Source: Rhodococcus pyridinivorans (GTDB lineage: Bacteria; Actinomycetota; Actinomycetes; Mycobacteriales; Mycobacteriaceae). Taken from it: a stretch of DNA of 64,000 nt. Made by a program: the position numbers and the translations under genes. Shown in pieces: positions 53,666 to 63,956 of the stretch; position 1 is the stretch's first letter, and each line of letters starts with the position of its first letter. The notes under the pieces are model-generated. The model searched no databases, had not been told where the DNA came from, and worked only from the letters and a program-made list of their open reading frames with translations. The stretch is taken from positions 1,674,001 to 1,738,000 of the forward strand of contig NZ_FNRX01000002.1 in NCBI RefSeq assembly GCF_900105195.1, written 5' to 3'.

Positions 53666-54526
53666 TCAGTAGACGGGCTCCCCGTACTTCCAGTAGCCGA
53701 TGAAGGTCACCGCCGCACGGTCCCAGCCGCACTCGCGCACGAGATGGCGGCGCACGCCGGTCGCGAGCGACGACTCGCCTGCGACGAACGCGTGGGCCGA
53801 ATCCGACGAGGGCGTCGACTCCCGCACCGCGTCGACGACGAGACTGCCCGGAACCGCCTCGCCATCCGTCCTGATCACCGGGTGCACCAGCACGTTCTCG
53901 CCCGTCGGCAGATTCTGGGCGCTGAGATCGTCCGGGTGCGGAACCTCGACGAAGACCTCCACGGCCGCGAACGGGTCGAGGGCAAGAATCGAGTCGAGGA
54001 TGCCGACCACGGCGGGCACCGCGCTCTCGTCGCCGACGAGCAGCCACGACCGTGCTTCGTCGAGGGGCAGGTTGCTGATGCCCTCGTCGAGGATGCCGAT
54101 CTCGTCGCCGGGCTGTGCCCGCTCCGCCCACGCCGAAGCCGGACCCAGATCGCCGTGCGACGCGAAATCGATCTCGATCTCTGAGGTCGGACCGAACAGC
54201 CCGGTGCCCGCAGGTCGCACACGGCGGAACGTGTAGTTCCGCAACGCCGGACGCCGCTCCTCGGGCAGTTCCTGGTATTCGGGCCACCAACGGTCGTCGG
54301 TCGCGCCGGGAAGGGTCAGCTCCTGCTGATCCGGGGTGGGGAAGAACATGCGGAACCAGTGGTCGAAGCCCATCGGTGCGATCGAGTCGACGTCGTCGCC
54401 GCCCACGGTGATGCGCACGAAGGTCCGGCTGATGCGTTGGGCGGCGAGTACCTGCGCGCGCACCATCCGCCGCGACTCGGGCTTGAGATAGGGATTGCGC
54501 CGTGCGGTTCCGGTGCTCTTCGCCAT
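53666..54526 (-). CDS. Siderophore-interacting protein (FAD-dependent ferric-siderophore reductase)
   Basis: A 286-residue SIP-family flavoprotein (ViuB-like). The FAD-binding signature RNYTFRRVRP lies near residue 97, the NAD(P)H-binding motif WLLVGDESAVPAVVGIL near residue 145-160, and the C terminus has AFVAGESSLATGVRRHLV. It reduces ferric siderophores in the cytoplasm to free iron. GGAGGG precedes the ATG at 54526. No siderophore biosynthesis or uptake gene is nearby; the repeat region downstream ends the unit. Confidence 0.92.
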   Translation of the reverse strand: MAKSTGTARRNPYLKPESRRMVRAQVLAAQRISRTFVRITVGGDDVDSIAPMGFDHWFRMFFPTPDQQELTLPGATDDRWWPEYQELPEERRPALRNYTFRRVRPAGTGLFGPTSEIEIDFASHGDLGPASAWAERAQPGDEIGILDEGISNLPLDEARSWLLVGDESAVPAVVGILDSILALDPFAAVEVFVEVPHPDDLSAQNLPTGENVLVHPVIRTDGEAVPGSLVVDAVRESTPSSDSAHAFVAGESSLATGVRRHLVRECGWDRAAVTFIGYWKYGEPVY

Positions 54527-54609
54527 ACGGCCCTCCGAGGTTGCTCGGATGCCACCACTGACGACGTGCAGCATCCCGACGATCGTTCAGCGGAGCCTAA
54601 CCTGTGTCG

Positions 54610-55215
54610 TCACCCGGGAGTGCCGGGCCGCTGCAGTCTCCGCACCGCGGGCGTCAGTCCCCATTCGGTCCGCCCCAACCGGCTCACCGCGCCGAGCGCG
54701 GCGAAGTCGGGGGCACCGTCCTCCGCCAGCACCTCCGGATCGACCGTCACGGCGAGGACGTCGCCCATCACGACGAACGAGTCGCCGATCTCGATCACAC
54801 GGTGCAACCGGCACTCGATCGAGGCGGGTGCCTCCGCGACCCGCGGGGGCCGCACCCGCTCGCTCGGCTCGGCGTGCAACCCCACCTCGGTGAACTCGTC
54901 GATGTGGTGCGGGAACGCCGCCGACGAGGCGTTGACCTTCTCCATCAACGGCACGGTCGCGATGTTGATCACGAACTCGCCCGTCTGCTCGATGTTCCGC
55001 AGACTGTCCTTCCGGCCCACGGAGGTGAACTGCACGACCGGCGGGGCCGTACTCGCCACCGTGAAGAAGCTGTAGGGAGCGAGATTGAACACACCGTCCT
55101 CGGCCTCGGTGGACACCCACGCGATCGGTCTCGGCACGATTGTCGCGGTGAGAAGGCGGTAGAAGCGGCCGGGACTCGACTCGGCGGGATCGAAGACTGT
55201 GCGCACGGCCTCCAT
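54610..55215 (-). CDS. Flavin reductase-like domain protein
   Basis: A 201-residue FMN-binding split-barrel protein of the flavin reductase (DUF447-like) family: [20 protein letters not shown] at the start, [20 protein letters not shown] in the middle, and [20 protein letters not shown] near the end. It binds FMN and probably transfers electrons from NAD(P)H to flavin or to a metal complex. It is divergent from menD with a gap of 52 bp and stands next to the siderophore reductase gene. Confidence 0.88.
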   Translation of the reverse strand: MEAVRTVFDPAESSPGRFYRLLTATIVPRPIAWVSTEAEDGVFNLAPYSFFTVASTAPPVVQFTSVGRKDSLRNIEQTGEFVINIATVPLMEKVNASSAAFPHHIDEFTEVGLHAEPSERVRPPRVAEAPASIECRLHRVIEIGDSFVVMGDVLAVTVDPEVLAEDGAPDFAALGAVSRLGRTEWGLTPAVRRLQRPGTPG

Positions 55216-55267
55216 TCTGACCGCACCTGTACCCGGCCACACTTCCGGCGCAATTACCCTGGACTCC

Positions 55268-56887
55268 GTGAATCCGTCCACTGCCCAGGCCACTGCTGTC
55301 GTCGACGAACTCGCCCGGGGCGGTGTTCGGGACGTCGTGCTGTGCCCGGGCTCGCGCAACGCGCCGCTCGCCTTCGCGCTCCAGGCCGCCGACAGCGCAG
55401 GACGTTTGCGCCTGCACATGCGTATCGACGAGCGCACCGCCGGATTCCTCGCGATCGGCCTGGCCCTCGCATCGGGGCGTCCCGTCCCGGTCGTCATGAC
55501 CTCCGGTACCGCCGTGGCCAACCTCGCGCCCGCTGTGCTCGAGGCGAACTACGCCCGCGTCCCGCTGGTCGTGCTCAGCGCCAATCGCCCCTACGAACTG
55601 CTCGGATCCGGTGCGAACCAAACCGTCGAACAGCTCGGGTTGTTCGGCAGCCAGGTGCGCGCCACCATCAGTCTCGGCCTCGCCGAAGGCATCGAGCAGA
55701 ACAGCCAGTGGCGTTCGGCTGTCTCCCGGGTTCTCGCTGCCGCCCGCGGAACCCGATCGGGCAACGCCGGCCCGGTCCACTTCGACATCCCGCTGCGCGA
55801 ACCGCTCGTGCCCGAGCTCGACGCGAAGGGCCCGGTGCCCGAGGGCCGCCCCGACGGCAATGCCTGGACCACCACGGTGAACGCCACCCTCGACGTCCCG
55901 CTCGAGATCGACCTGACCCCCGACACGATCGTCGTCTCCGGTCACGGTTCCGCCCACCGCCCCGAATTGTCCGGGCTGCCGACCGTCGCCGAACCCACCG
56001 CACCGTTGCACGGCATCCCGGTGCATCCGATGGCGCTGCCGCACCTGAAGCCGCGCCAGGCGATCATCACCGGACGGCCCACGCTGCACCGGCCGGTGTC
56101 GAACCTGCTCGCCGACCCCGCCGTCACCGTGTACGCGCTGACCACCGGCCCGCGCTGGCCCGACGTGTCGGGCAACGTCATCGCGACAGGCACCCGCGCC
56201 GTGGTGTCGGGAACACCCGACGAGGCGTGGCTCGAACGATGCCGCCAGCTGTCGGCACACACCGACAAGGCCGTGCGCGCCCAGCTCGACGGGCATCCGA
56301 AGGCCACCGGACTGCACGTCGCGGCGGTCGTGACGGACTCGCTGAAGCCCTGCGACCAGCTGCTGCTCGGGGCGTCGAACCCGGTGCGCGACGCGGCGCT
56401 CGTGAGCTACCCGAAACCCGACGTGAAGGTGCTGTCCAACCGGGGTGTCGCCGGGATCGACGGTACGGTCTCCACCGCCGTCGGTGCCGCACTCGCCTAC
56501 GAGCAGGGACGGACCGTCGCGCTGCTCGGCGACCTGACCTTCCTGCACGACGCGTCGGGCCTGCTCATCGGGCCGTCGGAGCCGCGGCCGCAGAACCTCA
56601 CCATCGTCGTCGCGAACGACGACGGCGGCGGAATCTTCGAACTGCTCGAACAGGGCGACCCGCAGTACGCGGGTGTTTTCGAGCGTGTCTTCGGCACCCC
56701 GCACGGTATGGACCTCGCGGCACTGTGTGCGGCCTACCGCGTCCCGCACGAGCTGGTGGATCTGCAGGGACTCGCGCTCGCCCTCTCGAACGACACGGCG
56801 CCACCCGCGGGCATCCGTGTGGTCGAGGTCACCACCGATCGGGCCGGGCTGCGCGAATTGCACGCGGCGGTGCGGGCGCAGCTGTGA
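55268..56887 (+). CDS. menD: SEPHCHC synthase (menaquinone pathway)
   Basis: Thiamine-diphosphate enzyme that adds 2-oxoglutarate to isochorismate. The 539-residue protein has the ThDP Glu in [17 protein letters not shown] (about residue 60), [16 protein letters not shown], and the cofactor motif [12 protein letters not shown] with [14 protein letters not shown] (about residues 423-460). The GTG at 55268 fits the family N terminus ([19 protein letters not shown]). Its stop overlaps the next gene. Confidence 0.96.
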   Translation: MNPSTAQATAVVDELARGGVRDVVLCPGSRNAPLAFALQAADSAGRLRLHMRIDERTAGFLAIGLALASGRPVPVVMTSGTAVANLAPAVLEANYARVPLVVLSANRPYELLGSGANQTVEQLGLFGSQVRATISLGLAEGIEQNSQWRSAVSRVLAAARGTRSGNAGPVHFDIPLREPLVPELDAKGPVPEGRPDGNAWTTTVNATLDVPLEIDLTPDTIVVSGHGSAHRPELSGLPTVAEPTAPLHGIPVHPMALPHLKPRQAIITGRPTLHRPVSNLLADPAVTVYALTTGPRWPDVSGNVIATGTRAVVSGTPDEAWLERCRQLSAHTDKAVRAQLDGHPKATGLHVAAVVTDSLKPCDQLLLGASNPVRDAALVSYPKPDVKVLSNRGVAGIDGTVSTAVGAALAYEQGRTVALLGDLTFLHDASGLLIGPSEPRPQNLTIVVANDDGGGIFELLEQGDPQYAGVFERVFGTPHGMDLAALCAAYRVPHELVDLQGLALALSNDTAPPAGIRVVEVTTDRAGLRELHAAVRAQL

Positions 56888-57336
56888 GCGGACCCGAGCG
56901 CGCGCGGCGCGCGGTTCTCATGGTCGCGGCGGCGATTTCCGCCCTCGCGGTGATCCTGTTGCTCGGCGCCCTCCGCAACGACCTCACCATCCGCTCCGAC
57001 ACGGGCACGGCCGTCGCGGAGGTGCTCTCGGCTGGCTCCGTGCGGTCCGCCGTGAGTTTCGTCACTCCTGACGGTGTGACGCACAATCCGGAGCTCGGCG
57101 TTCTGTACCCGACGGGGCTGACCACCGGGCAGCGGATCGCCGTCGAGTACGCCCGGAGTGATCCCGATCTCGTTCGTGTGACCGGTCGCGACGCCCGCGT
57201 CGCCCTGATCCCGGCCGGATCGGTGATCGTCGTCACATGGTTGATCGCCACGCCGGTGCTGATCTGGCTGCGGCGGAGGGCGACCGCCGCACCCGCTGTC
57301 GCTCCCGACGTGAAGGATCGACAGCTGCAGGTGTGA
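56884..57336 (+). CDS. DUF3592-like two-TM protein
   Basis: A 150-residue membrane protein: an N-terminal TM ([20 protein letters not shown]), an outer beta-rich domain ([40 protein letters not shown]) and a second TM ([20 protein letters not shown]). The layout is that of DUF3592. It is coupled to menD; in mycobacteria a membrane gene sits at the same place. Function unknown. Confidence 0.8.
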   Translation: MSGPERARRAVLMVAAAISALAVILLLGALRNDLTIRSDTGTAVAEVLSAGSVRSAVSFVTPDGVTHNPELGVLYPTGLTTGQRIAVEYARSDPDLVRVTGRDARVALIPAGSVIVVTWLIATPVLIWLRRRATAAPAVAPDVKDRQLQV

Positions 57337-57418
57337 CGAACGAAACGTTCGTCGCGACTTCGTCCATCGGTCACCGAGCTCGCACCTGCTCGACTCGCAG
57401 GCTCGCCACGCTGTCGGC

Positions 57419-58561
57419 GTGCGAGTAGCCATCGTCGCGGAATCCTTCCTCCCGAACGTCAACGGCGTCACCAACTCGGTGCTCCGCGTCCTCGAGCACC
57501 TCGACCGCACCGGACACGACGCGTTGGTCGTCGCACCCGACACGGTCGCAGGCAGGCCACCTGCTCCGTCCGACCATCACGGGACACCCGTCCACCGCGT
57601 ACCGGCGGTGCGCGTACCGAGGATCAGCTCCCTCCCGGTGGGCGTGCCCGGCCCGGAACTCCTTCCGGTGTTGCGCACTTTCGCGCCGGACGTGGTGCAC
57701 CTCGCGTCCCCGTTCGTGCTCGGTGCCGGCGGTCTCGCCGCCGCGGGACGCCTCGACATTCCGACGGTCGCGATCTATCAGACGGACGTGGCCGGATTCG
57801 CCTCCAGCTACGGGCTCGGCCTCGCCGCGCGTGCGTCCTGGCGGTGGACTCGGCGCCTGCACCGCGGCTGCGATCTCACCCTCGCTCCCTCGACCTCCGC
57901 CGTGGACGACCTCGTGGCCCACGGCATCCCGCGCGTGCGGCGCTGGTCGCGGGGCGTCGACACCGACCGCTTCGCGCCGTCCCGGCGGGACGAGGACCTG
58001 CGCTCCTGCTGGTCGCCGGACGGCCGTCCGATCGTCGGTTTCGTGGGACGCCTCGCGCCCGAGAAGCACGTCGAGCGGCTCGCGATCCTCGCCCACGACC
58101 CGCGGCTGCAGCTCGTCGTCGTCGGCGACGGTCCCGAACGGTCGCGGCTCGAACGTCAGCTGCCGTCGGCCGTGTTCACCGGGCAGCTGGGGGGTGAGGA
58201 ACTGGCCCGCGCCCACGCGAGCCTCGACGTCTTCGTCCATCCCGGCGAACACGAGACCTTCTGCCAGGCCGTGCAGGAAGCCCTGGCGAGCGGGGTCCCG
58301 GCGATCGTGCCGGACGCGGGCGGACCACGCGACCTCGTCGCCCACTGCCGCAACGGTTACCGCTTGCCGGTGGACCGCTTCGTCGAATTGCTGCCCCGAG
58401 CCGTCGATGCGCTGCTCGCTCCTGGGGTCCGGGACGAGTTCGGTGGTGCGGCACGCAGTGGAGTGCTCGGCCGCACCTGGCCCGTGCTGTGCGACGAGTT
58501 GTTCGCCCATTACCGGCGGGTGCAGGGCCTTCCCGCGCACGCGCTCCGCCGCGCCGCATGA
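57419..58561 (+). CDS. GDP-mannose-dependent alpha-mannosyltransferase (MgtA/PimB type)
   Basis: A 380-residue GT-B, GT4-family glycosyltransferase. The N-terminal start is [20 protein letters not shown], the acceptor side has [14 protein letters not shown], and the donor domain [16 protein letters not shown] and [21 protein letters not shown] with the E-x7-E pair. The closest mycobacterial relative, Rv0557 (MgtA, earlier called PimB), uses GDP-mannose to make mannosylated glycolipids. It probably acts at the inner face of the membrane. It starts at a GTG 82 bp after the DUF3592 gene; menG follows 39 bp later. Confidence 0.9.
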   Translation: MRVAIVAESFLPNVNGVTNSVLRVLEHLDRTGHDALVVAPDTVAGRPPAPSDHHGTPVHRVPAVRVPRISSLPVGVPGPELLPVLRTFAPDVVHLASPFVLGAGGLAAAGRLDIPTVAIYQTDVAGFASSYGLGLAARASWRWTRRLHRGCDLTLAPSTSAVDDLVAHGIPRVRRWSRGVDTDRFAPSRRDEDLRSCWSPDGRPIVGFVGRLAPEKHVERLAILAHDPRLQLVVVGDGPERSRLERQLPSAVFTGQLGGEELARAHASLDVFVHPGEHETFCQAVQEALASGVPAIVPDAGGPRDLVAHCRNGYRLPVDRFVELLPRAVDALLAPGVRDEFGGAARSGVLGRTWPVLCDELFAHYRRVQGLPAHALRRAA

Positions 58562-58600
58562 GCGCCGGCGTCCACTAGGGGAGCGGGTAACGTTTCGGCC

Positions 58601-59302
58601 GTGGCAACAACTCACGGATCACGCGCGTCGCTCGACAAGGACCCGCGTGAGGTCGCGTCCATGTTCGACGGGGTCGCTGCACGCTACGACCTGACCAACA
58701 CCGTCCTGTCGTTCGGGCAGGACCGCGGGTGGCGTCGCGCGACCCGTGCGGCTCTCGACCTGAAGCCCGGCGAGCGGGTGCTCGACCTGGCCGCCGGCAC
58801 CGGGGTCTCCACCGTCGAACTCGGACGGTCCGGCGCGTGGGTCGTCGCCACCGACTTCTCCAAGGGCATGCTGCACGCCGGTGAGTTCCGCAACGTCCCG
58901 ATGGTCGCAGGCGACGCGATGAAACTGCCGTTCGCCGACGCGGTCTTCGACGCCGCGACCATCTCCTTCGGCCTGCGCAACGTCGCCGACCCGGACGAGG
59001 GACTGCGCGAGATCGCCCGGGTGGTCAAGCCGGGTGGACGCCTCGTGGTGTGCGAGTTCTCCACACCCGTGCGGGAACCGCTACGCACCGTCTACATGGA
59101 GTACCTGATGCGGACGCTGCCGCGGGTCGCGCGGGCGGTCAGCAGCAATCCCGACGCCTACGTCTACCTCGCCGAATCGATCCGGGCCTGGCCCGATCAA
59201 GAGCAGCTCGCCCGGCGCATCGAGGCCGCGGGCTGGAGCGACGTGAAGTGGCGCAATCTCACCGGGGGCATCACCGCCCTGCACCGCGCGGTACGCAAGT
59301 AG
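58601..59302 (+). CDS. menG: Demethylmenaquinone methyltransferase
   Basis: Last step of menaquinone synthesis: SAM-dependent C-methylation. The 233-residue UbiE-type protein has [20 protein letters not shown], motif [17 protein letters not shown], and motif [25 protein letters not shown] with [14 protein letters not shown]. Length and motifs are standard. The 3' 18 bp are repeated 34 bp downstream. Confidence 0.96.
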   Translation: MATTHGSRASLDKDPREVASMFDGVAARYDLTNTVLSFGQDRGWRRATRAALDLKPGERVLDLAAGTGVSTVELGRSGAWVVATDFSKGMLHAGEFRNVPMVAGDAMKLPFADAVFDAATISFGLRNVADPDEGLREIARVVKPGGRLVVCEFSTPVREPLRTVYMEYLMRTLPRVARAVSSNPDAYVYLAESIRAWPDQEQLARRIEAAGWSDVKWRNLTGGITALHRAVRK

Positions 59303-59332
59303 CCGGGCGCATCGGCACCGCGCGGTACGCAA
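59281..59332. repeat. Duplication of the menG 3' end
   Basis: GCACCGCGCGGTACGCAA at 59281-59298 (end of menG) recurs at 59315-59332, period 34 bp. Confidence 0.9.
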
Positions 59333-59358
59333 ATTGCCGCGCGGCGCTGTATCGGCGC

Positions 59359-60630
59359 TCAGGCGAAGAGCGGCTGCCGATCCCAGCGCATCGAGAGATG
59401 ACCGCTCGTCCGCCACACCCGGGCCACGAAGTCGGCGTCCTCGTCGGTGACGAGATTGCCCATCACCCGCACCGCGACCGACATCATCGTCCGCGACCGC
59501 ATCGCGATCGGGCCGGTCGCCGGCAGGAACTTCGGGATCGTGAGCAGGCTCGCGAGGCGACGCGCGGTGGAGAACGCCCGGCCGTAGTGGGAGCGCAGCG
59601 TCGCCGGCCACAGGTCGGTGAGGTCGTCGGAGTCGAGCAGCCCGGCGAGCAACCGACCGCCTTCGAGTCCGTAGTCGATGCCCTCGCCGTTGAGCGGATT
59701 GACGCACGCCGCGGCGTCGCCGATCAGCGCCCAGTTCCTGCCCGCGACCCCCGACACGGCTCCGCCCATGGGCAGCAGCGCCGACGCCACACGCGTCACC
59801 TCGCCGAGTTCCCATTCCTTGCGGCGCTGCCGCGCGTAGAGGTCGATGAGATGCCGCAGCGATCCACTCGCCGGTCGCGAGGCGGTCGCGAGGGTCCCCA
59901 CTCCCAGGTTCACCTCGCCGGTGCCGAGCGGGAACACCCAGCCGTAGCCCGGCTGGACGGCCCCCGCGTCGTCGCGCAGTTCGAGGTGCGAGGTGATCCA
60001 CGGATCGTCGCTGCGCGGGGAGGTGGCGTAGGCCCGCGCGGCCACGCCGTAGGTGGTGTCGCGGTGCCAGCGACGACCGAGCACCTTGCCGAGGGGAGAA
60101 CGCACCCCGTCGGCGACGATCACCGTGCGGCAGCGGACGGTCCGCGGTCCGTCGGCGGTGCGGAAGATCACGGCCGAGACCCGGTCGCCGTCGCGTTCGA
60201 CGTCGACGGCCTTCGTTCCGTCCACGGCGCGGGCACCCGAGTCGAGCGCGGCCTGCCGGATCCGGGCGTCGAGTTCGGTGCGCGGCACGGCGCTGCCCAC
60301 GACCGGGAACGACGAGTCGGGCCAGGGGAGTTCGAAGCGGCCACCGAAGCCCTCGAGACGCAGACCGCGGTTGACGGTGCGGGTGCGCAGCCAGTCGCCG
60401 AGGCCGAGTTCGTCGAGTTCGGCGACGGCACGCGGGGTCAATCCGTCACCGCAGGTCTTGTCGCGAGGGAAGGTCGCGGCATCGACGAGCAACACCTCGC
60501 GACCGGCGCGGGCAGCCCACGCGGCGGCGGCGGAACCGGCTGGACCGGCACCGACGACGAGAACATCGGTACTGTCGGGAACGCAGGACTGGGATTGCCG
60601 CGGATCTCGCGCGGAGTGTTCGGCCACCAC
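59359..60630 (-). CDS. menJ: Menaquinone isoprenyl reductase, geranylgeranyl reductase family (MenJ)
   Basis: A 423-residue FAD-dependent reductase: Rossmann motif DVLVVGAGPAGSAAAAWAAR, FPRDKTCGDGLTPRAV, and IGDAAACVNPLNGEGIDYGL (the GD motif of PHBH-type flavoproteins). The family is geranylgeranyl reductase; the homologue at this position in M. tuberculosis (Rv0561c, MenJ) saturates one isoprene unit of menaquinone. The position between menG and the prenyl synthase supports the same role. The GTG at 60630 is used, and the gene is divergent from the prenyl synthase. Confidence 0.93.
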   Translation of the reverse strand: MVAEHSARDPRQSQSCVPDSTDVLVVGAGPAGSAAAAWAARAGREVLLVDAATFPRDKTCGDGLTPRAVAELDELGLGDWLRTRTVNRGLRLEGFGGRFELPWPDSSFPVVGSAVPRTELDARIRQAALDSGARAVDGTKAVDVERDGDRVSAVIFRTADGPRTVRCRTVIVADGVRSPLGKVLGRRWHRDTTYGVAARAYATSPRSDDPWITSHLELRDDAGAVQPGYGWVFPLGTGEVNLGVGTLATASRPASGSLRHLIDLYARQRRKEWELGEVTRVASALLPMGGAVSGVAGRNWALIGDAAACVNPLNGEGIDYGLEGGRLLAGLLDSDDLTDLWPATLRSHYGRAFSTARRLASLLTIPKFLPATGPIAMRSRTMMSVAVRVMGNLVTDEDADFVARVWRTSGHLSMRWDRQPLFA

Positions 60631-60742
60631 CGCTCCATCTTCTCAGGCCGCGATCGGCCGCCTCGACGAGGTGGATCGGGGAACGAACGGCTAGGTTCAC
60701 TACGGTGAAGTCGAGGCGACAGAACAGGATGGGTACGTCATC

Positions 60743-61789
60743 GTGAGCACTGAGGGGGCGGCTCGGACCGCTGGTTCGGCCGATGCGGCGCCGAGCACCG
60801 TCGTGGCCGGTGTGGAACTCGGCGATCCGGTCCTCGCCGCGACAGTCGGGGACGGCCTCGCGAGCGTCGAGAAACTCCTGGTCGAGGAACTGTCCGACGG
60901 TGAGGACTTCCTGACGGAGGCCGCACTGCACCTTGCTAAGGCGGGTGGCAAGCGGTTCCGGCCGCTGTTCACTATCCTCACCGCGCAGCTCGGGCCGAAG
61001 CCCACCGATCCCGCCGTGGTGACGGCGGCGACCGTCGTCGAGCTCGTGCACCTCGCGACGCTCTATCACGACGACGTGATGGACGAGGCGACGATGCGTC
61101 GCGGCGCCCCGAGCGCCAACGTGCGCTGGGGCAACAGCGTCGCGATCCTCGCCGGCGACTATCTGTTCGCGCACGCCTCGCGGTTGGTGTCGACGCTGGG
61201 TCCGTCGGCCGTGCAGATCATCGCGGAGACGTTCGCCGAGCTGGTCACCGGTCAGATGCGCGAAACCATCGGTGTGCGTACCAACGACGACCCGGTCGAG
61301 CACTACCTGCGGGTGATCTGGGAGAAGACCGGTTCGCTGATCGCCGCCAGCGGTCGCTTCGGCGGTACGTTCTCGGGCGCTGATCCGGAACATGTAGAGC
61401 GTCTCGAACGGCTCGGTGACGCCGTCGGCACCGCTTTCCAGATCGTCGACGACATCATCGACATCGCGTCCGACACCACGGAGTCGGGCAAGACCCCCGG
61501 AACCGATCTCCGCGAGGGTGTGTACACCCTGCCGGTGCTCTACGCGCTGCGGGAGACCGGACCGGAGGCGGATCGTCTGCGTGAACTGCTCGTCGGTCCC
61601 ATCGAGGACGAAGCACACGTCGCGGAGGCGCTCGAACTGCTCGTCCGCTCGCCGGGGATGGATGCGGCGAAGGCGACTCTCGCGACCTACGCCGCCCGCG
61701 CTCACGCCGAACTCGATGCCCTGCCGCAGGGGTCGGCGAACGAGGCGCTGCGTCGCCTCGTGGACTTCACCGTCGCCCGCGTCGGCTGA
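60743..61789 (+). CDS. Polyprenyl diphosphate synthase
   Basis: Builds the isoprenoid chain of menaquinone. The 348-residue class I trans-prenyltransferase has GGKRFRP, the first Asp-rich motif DDVMD (residues 110-114, with LYH before it) and the second DDIID (236-240, in [13 protein letters not shown]). Large residues before FARM decide chain length and cannot be read reliably by eye. The GTG at 60743 starts a variable ~25-residue extension. Corresponds to mycobacterial grcC1. It is ended by a hairpin terminator. Confidence 0.94.
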   Translation: MSTEGAARTAGSADAAPSTVVAGVELGDPVLAATVGDGLASVEKLLVEELSDGEDFLTEAALHLAKAGGKRFRPLFTILTAQLGPKPTDPAVVTAATVVELVHLATLYHDDVMDEATMRRGAPSANVRWGNSVAILAGDYLFAHASRLVSTLGPSAVQIIAETFAELVTGQMRETIGVRTNDDPVEHYLRVIWEKTGSLIAASGRFGGTFSGADPEHVERLERLGDAVGTAFQIVDDIIDIASDTTESGKTPGTDLREGVYTLPVLYALRETGPEADRLRELLVGPIEDEAHVAEALELLVRSPGMDAAKATLATYAARAHAELDALPQGSANEALRRLVDFTVARVG

Positions 61790-61804
61790 CGGACCGTCGT
61801 GTCG

Positions 61805-61826
61805 TCCCGCCCCGGTCGGGGCGGGA
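61805..61826 (+). terminator. Terminator after the prenyl synthase gene
   Basis: TCCCGCCCC (61805-61813) pairs perfectly with GGGGCGGGA (61818-61826), loop GGTC, 15 bp after the stop. Confidence 0.7.
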
Positions 61827-61890
61827 ACCGCGCCGTTCGCTCGTTCGTTGGACGAATGAGTGGGAAATCGTGGTGCGGAAGGGGTGCGAC

Positions 61891-62751
61891 GTGCACGGAT
61901 ACTCGAACCGTCTCAAGACGGCCGGTCTGTTGATCGGAATGTCCGCGCTGATCGTGTTCGTCGGAGCGTTGTTCGGCAATTCGACGATCCTGCTGATATC
62001 GATCGTGCTCGCCGTCGGCATGAACGGCTACGCGTACTTCAACAGCGACAAGCTCGCCCTGCGGGCGATGCACGCCCAGCCGGTCACCGAGGTGCAGGCA
62101 CCGGCGATGTACCGGATCGTGCGTGAACTCGCGACCGCGGCGCACCAGCCCATGCCGCGGCTCTACATCAGCCCCACCAACGCCCCCAACGCGTTCGCCA
62201 CGGGTCGTAACCCGCGAAACGCCGCCGTGTGCTGCACGACGGGCATCCTGGAGATCCTGAACGAACGGGAACTGCGCGCGGTGCTCGGCCACGAACTCGC
62301 CCACGTCTACAACCGCGACATCCTCATCTCGTCGGTCGCCGGCGCGATGGCTGCCGTCATCTCGGGCCTGGCGAACTTCGCGTTCTTCGCCTCGGCCTTC
62401 GGCAACCGGGAGGGTGGCGCGAACCCACTGGCGCTGCTGCTGGTTTCCCTGCTCGGCCCCATCGCGGCGTCGGTCGTCAAACTCGCTGTGTCGAGGTCGC
62501 GCGAGTACCAGGCCGACCAGTCCGGTGCCGAGCTCACCGGCGACCCGCTGGCCCTCGCGTCGGCGCTGCGCAAGCTCGCTCTCGGCACGCAGGCCGCGCC
62601 GCTGCCACCCGAACCGAAACTCGCGGCCCAGTCGCACCTGATGATCGCCAACCCGTTCCGGGCGGGCGACAAGATGAGCCGGCTGTTCTCGACGCACCCG
62701 CCGATGGCCGACCGCATCGAACGGCTCGAGCGCATGGCCGGGATCCGCTGA
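61891..62751 (+). CDS. htpX: Membrane metalloprotease HtpX
   Basis: A 286-residue zinc protease of membrane protein quality control. TM segments lie at the N terminus ([39 protein letters not shown]) and in the middle. The metal site is HELAH (134-138) in [12 protein letters not shown], with the third ligand Glu in [23 protein letters not shown] precedes the GTG at 61891, giving the normal length. A strong terminator follows. Confidence 0.96.
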   Translation: MHGYSNRLKTAGLLIGMSALIVFVGALFGNSTILLISIVLAVGMNGYAYFNSDKLALRAMHAQPVTEVQAPAMYRIVRELATAAHQPMPRLYISPTNAPNAFATGRNPRNAAVCCTTGILEILNERELRAVLGHELAHVYNRDILISSVAGAMAAVISGLANFAFFASAFGNREGGANPLALLLVSLLGPIAASVVKLAVSRSREYQADQSGAELTGDPLALASALRKLALGTQAAPLPPEPKLAAQSHLMIANPFRAGDKMSRLFSTHPPMADRIERLERMAGIR

Positions 62752-62781
62752 CCGGACGGCACCCCACAGACGACATCCCAG

Positions 62782-62819
62782 ACGACTCCGCCCGCGACGA
62801 CGGTCGCGGGCGGAGTCGT
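62782..62819. terminator. Bidirectional terminator between htpX and yajQ
   Basis: ACGACTCCGCCCGCGAC (62782-62798) pairs perfectly with GTCGCGGGCGGAGTCGT (62803-62819) over 17 bp, loop GACG. It lies between converging genes. Confidence 0.85.
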
Positions 62820-62851
62820 AGGAGAGGGCGTCGTCGGCAGTGGTCGACGTA

Positions 62852-63343
62852 CTAGCGGTAGTTGACGAACTGCAGGGCGATGTCGAGGTCGGCGTTCTTG
62901 AGCAGCGAGATGACGGCCTGCAGGTCGTCGCGCTTCTTGCTGCTCACGCGCAGCTCCTCGCCCTGGATCTGCGCCTTGACGCCCTTCGGGCCCTCGTCAC
63001 GGATGAGCTTGGAGATCTTCTTGGCATTCTCCTGGCTGATGCCCTGCACCAGCGTGCCGGTGATCTTGTAGACCTTGCCGGACTGCGTCGGCTCGCCGGC
63101 GTCGAAGGACTTGAGGGACAGGTCGCGGCGGATCAGCTTCTCCTTGAAGACCTCGAGCGCGGCGAGCGCGCGGTCCTCGGTCTCGGCCGAGATCGTGATG
63201 GCCTCGTCGCCCGACCACTCGATGTGCGCCCCGGTGTTCCGGAAATCGAAGCGGTTGGCGATCTCCTTCGCCGCCTGGTTCAGCGCGTTGTCCACTTCCT
63301 GGCGGTCGACCTTGCTCACCACATCGAACGACGAATCAGCCAC
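62852..63343 (-). CDS. yajQ: YajQ family nucleotide-binding protein
   Basis: A 163-residue protein with the two-lobed YajQ fold: [20 protein letters not shown] at the start, [40 protein letters not shown], and [20 protein letters not shown] at the end. In Xanthomonas a homologue binds cyclic di-GMP; whether this one does is not known. GGAG precedes the GTG at 63343. Confidence 0.93.
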   Translation of the reverse strand: MADSSFDVVSKVDRQEVDNALNQAAKEIANRFDFRNTGAHIEWSGDEAITISAETEDRALAALEVFKEKLIRRDLSLKSFDAGEPTQSGKVYKITGTLVQGISQENAKKISKLIRDEGPKGVKAQIQGEELRVSSKKRDDLQAVISLLKNADLDIALQFVNYR

Positions 63344-63493
63344 GTCTCACTCCACTTCGGGGTCGGTCTGTAAGGGTTCTGTCCACCCGACGCTATCGGG
63401 TCGCGCGGAGCTGTGACCACTCGGTTTGCGTTTCGGGGGGGTATGCGTTGTATTCTTCCAAACGCATCGAGGACGCGGTCCCGATCGCACCCC

Positions 63494-63576
63494 GGCAGGT
63501 TGCCCGAGCGGCCAATGGGAGCGGACTGTAAATCCGTCGGCTTACGCCTACGTAGGTTCGAATCCTACACCTGCCA
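63494..63576 (+). tRNA. tRNA-Tyr(GTA)
   Basis: 83 nt without encoded CCA. The acceptor arm GGCAGGT pairs with ACCTGCC, the D-arm is GCCCGAGCGGCC-like, the anticodon GTA is at 63528-63530 in CTGTAAA, a long class II variable arm follows, and the T-arm is GTAGGTTCGAATCCTAC. A terminator hairpin stands directly after it. Confidence 0.95.
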
Positions 63577-63580
63577 CCGG

Positions 63581-63612
63581 AACGGCCCCGGTTCTTCGGA
63601 ACCGGGGCTGTT
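63581..63612 (+). terminator. Terminator after tRNA-Tyr
   Basis: AACGGCCCCGGTTC (63581-63594) pairs with GAACCGGGGCTGTT (63599-63612), 14 positions with one G-U, and a UUCG tetraloop. Confidence 0.85.
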
Positions 63613-63816
63613 CTGCATTCCGGGGCCCTTCGGTGCGGGCTCCGGAGTGTGGGTCCTGCTCTCCCCGAGGTTCCGGGCGGCTCGGCACGCGGTGCCGTTC
63701 CGCCTCGCGCCCGATGCCTCCCGCCGGCCCGCCGCGCGCGTATGTGTGGGCACGGGTGGGTGCGGGTGGGCAGAGGTCGGAGAGGAGCGGCGTTTATGCG
63801 CCTCTACCAGCGGATT
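63613..63816. other. Gene-free spacer between the two tRNA genes
   Basis: I see no credible gene here; the open frames that cross it are low-complexity Pro/Arg/Ala strings without family resemblance. Confidence 0.6.
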
Positions 63817-63844
63817 TTGCACCAGGACCGAGTGTGTGTAATCT
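63817..63844 (+). promoter_or_regulatory. Candidate promoter for tRNA-Thr
   Basis: TTGCAC (63817-63822), 16 bp, TAATCT (63839-63844), 40 bp before the tRNA. Confidence 0.5.
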
Positions 63845-63883
63845 TTTGGAGGCCGCAGCGAGCAGAGATGCTCCGGAGGCCAC

Positions 63884-63956
63884 GCCCCCTTAGCTCAGTC
63901 GGCAGAGCGTTTCCATGGTAAGGAAAAGGTCGACGGTTCGATTCCGTCAGGGGGCT
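63884..63956 (+). tRNA. tRNA-Thr(GGT)
   Basis: 73 nt; acceptor GCCCCCT pairs with AGGGGGC, D-arm AGCTCAGTCGGCAGAGC, anticodon loop ATGGTAA within stem TTTCC/GGAAA (anticodon GGT), T-arm GACGGTTCGATTCCGTC. CCA is not encoded. In mycobacteria this tRNA is followed by tRNA-Met and rpmG, which would lie beyond the window edge. Confidence 0.95.
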
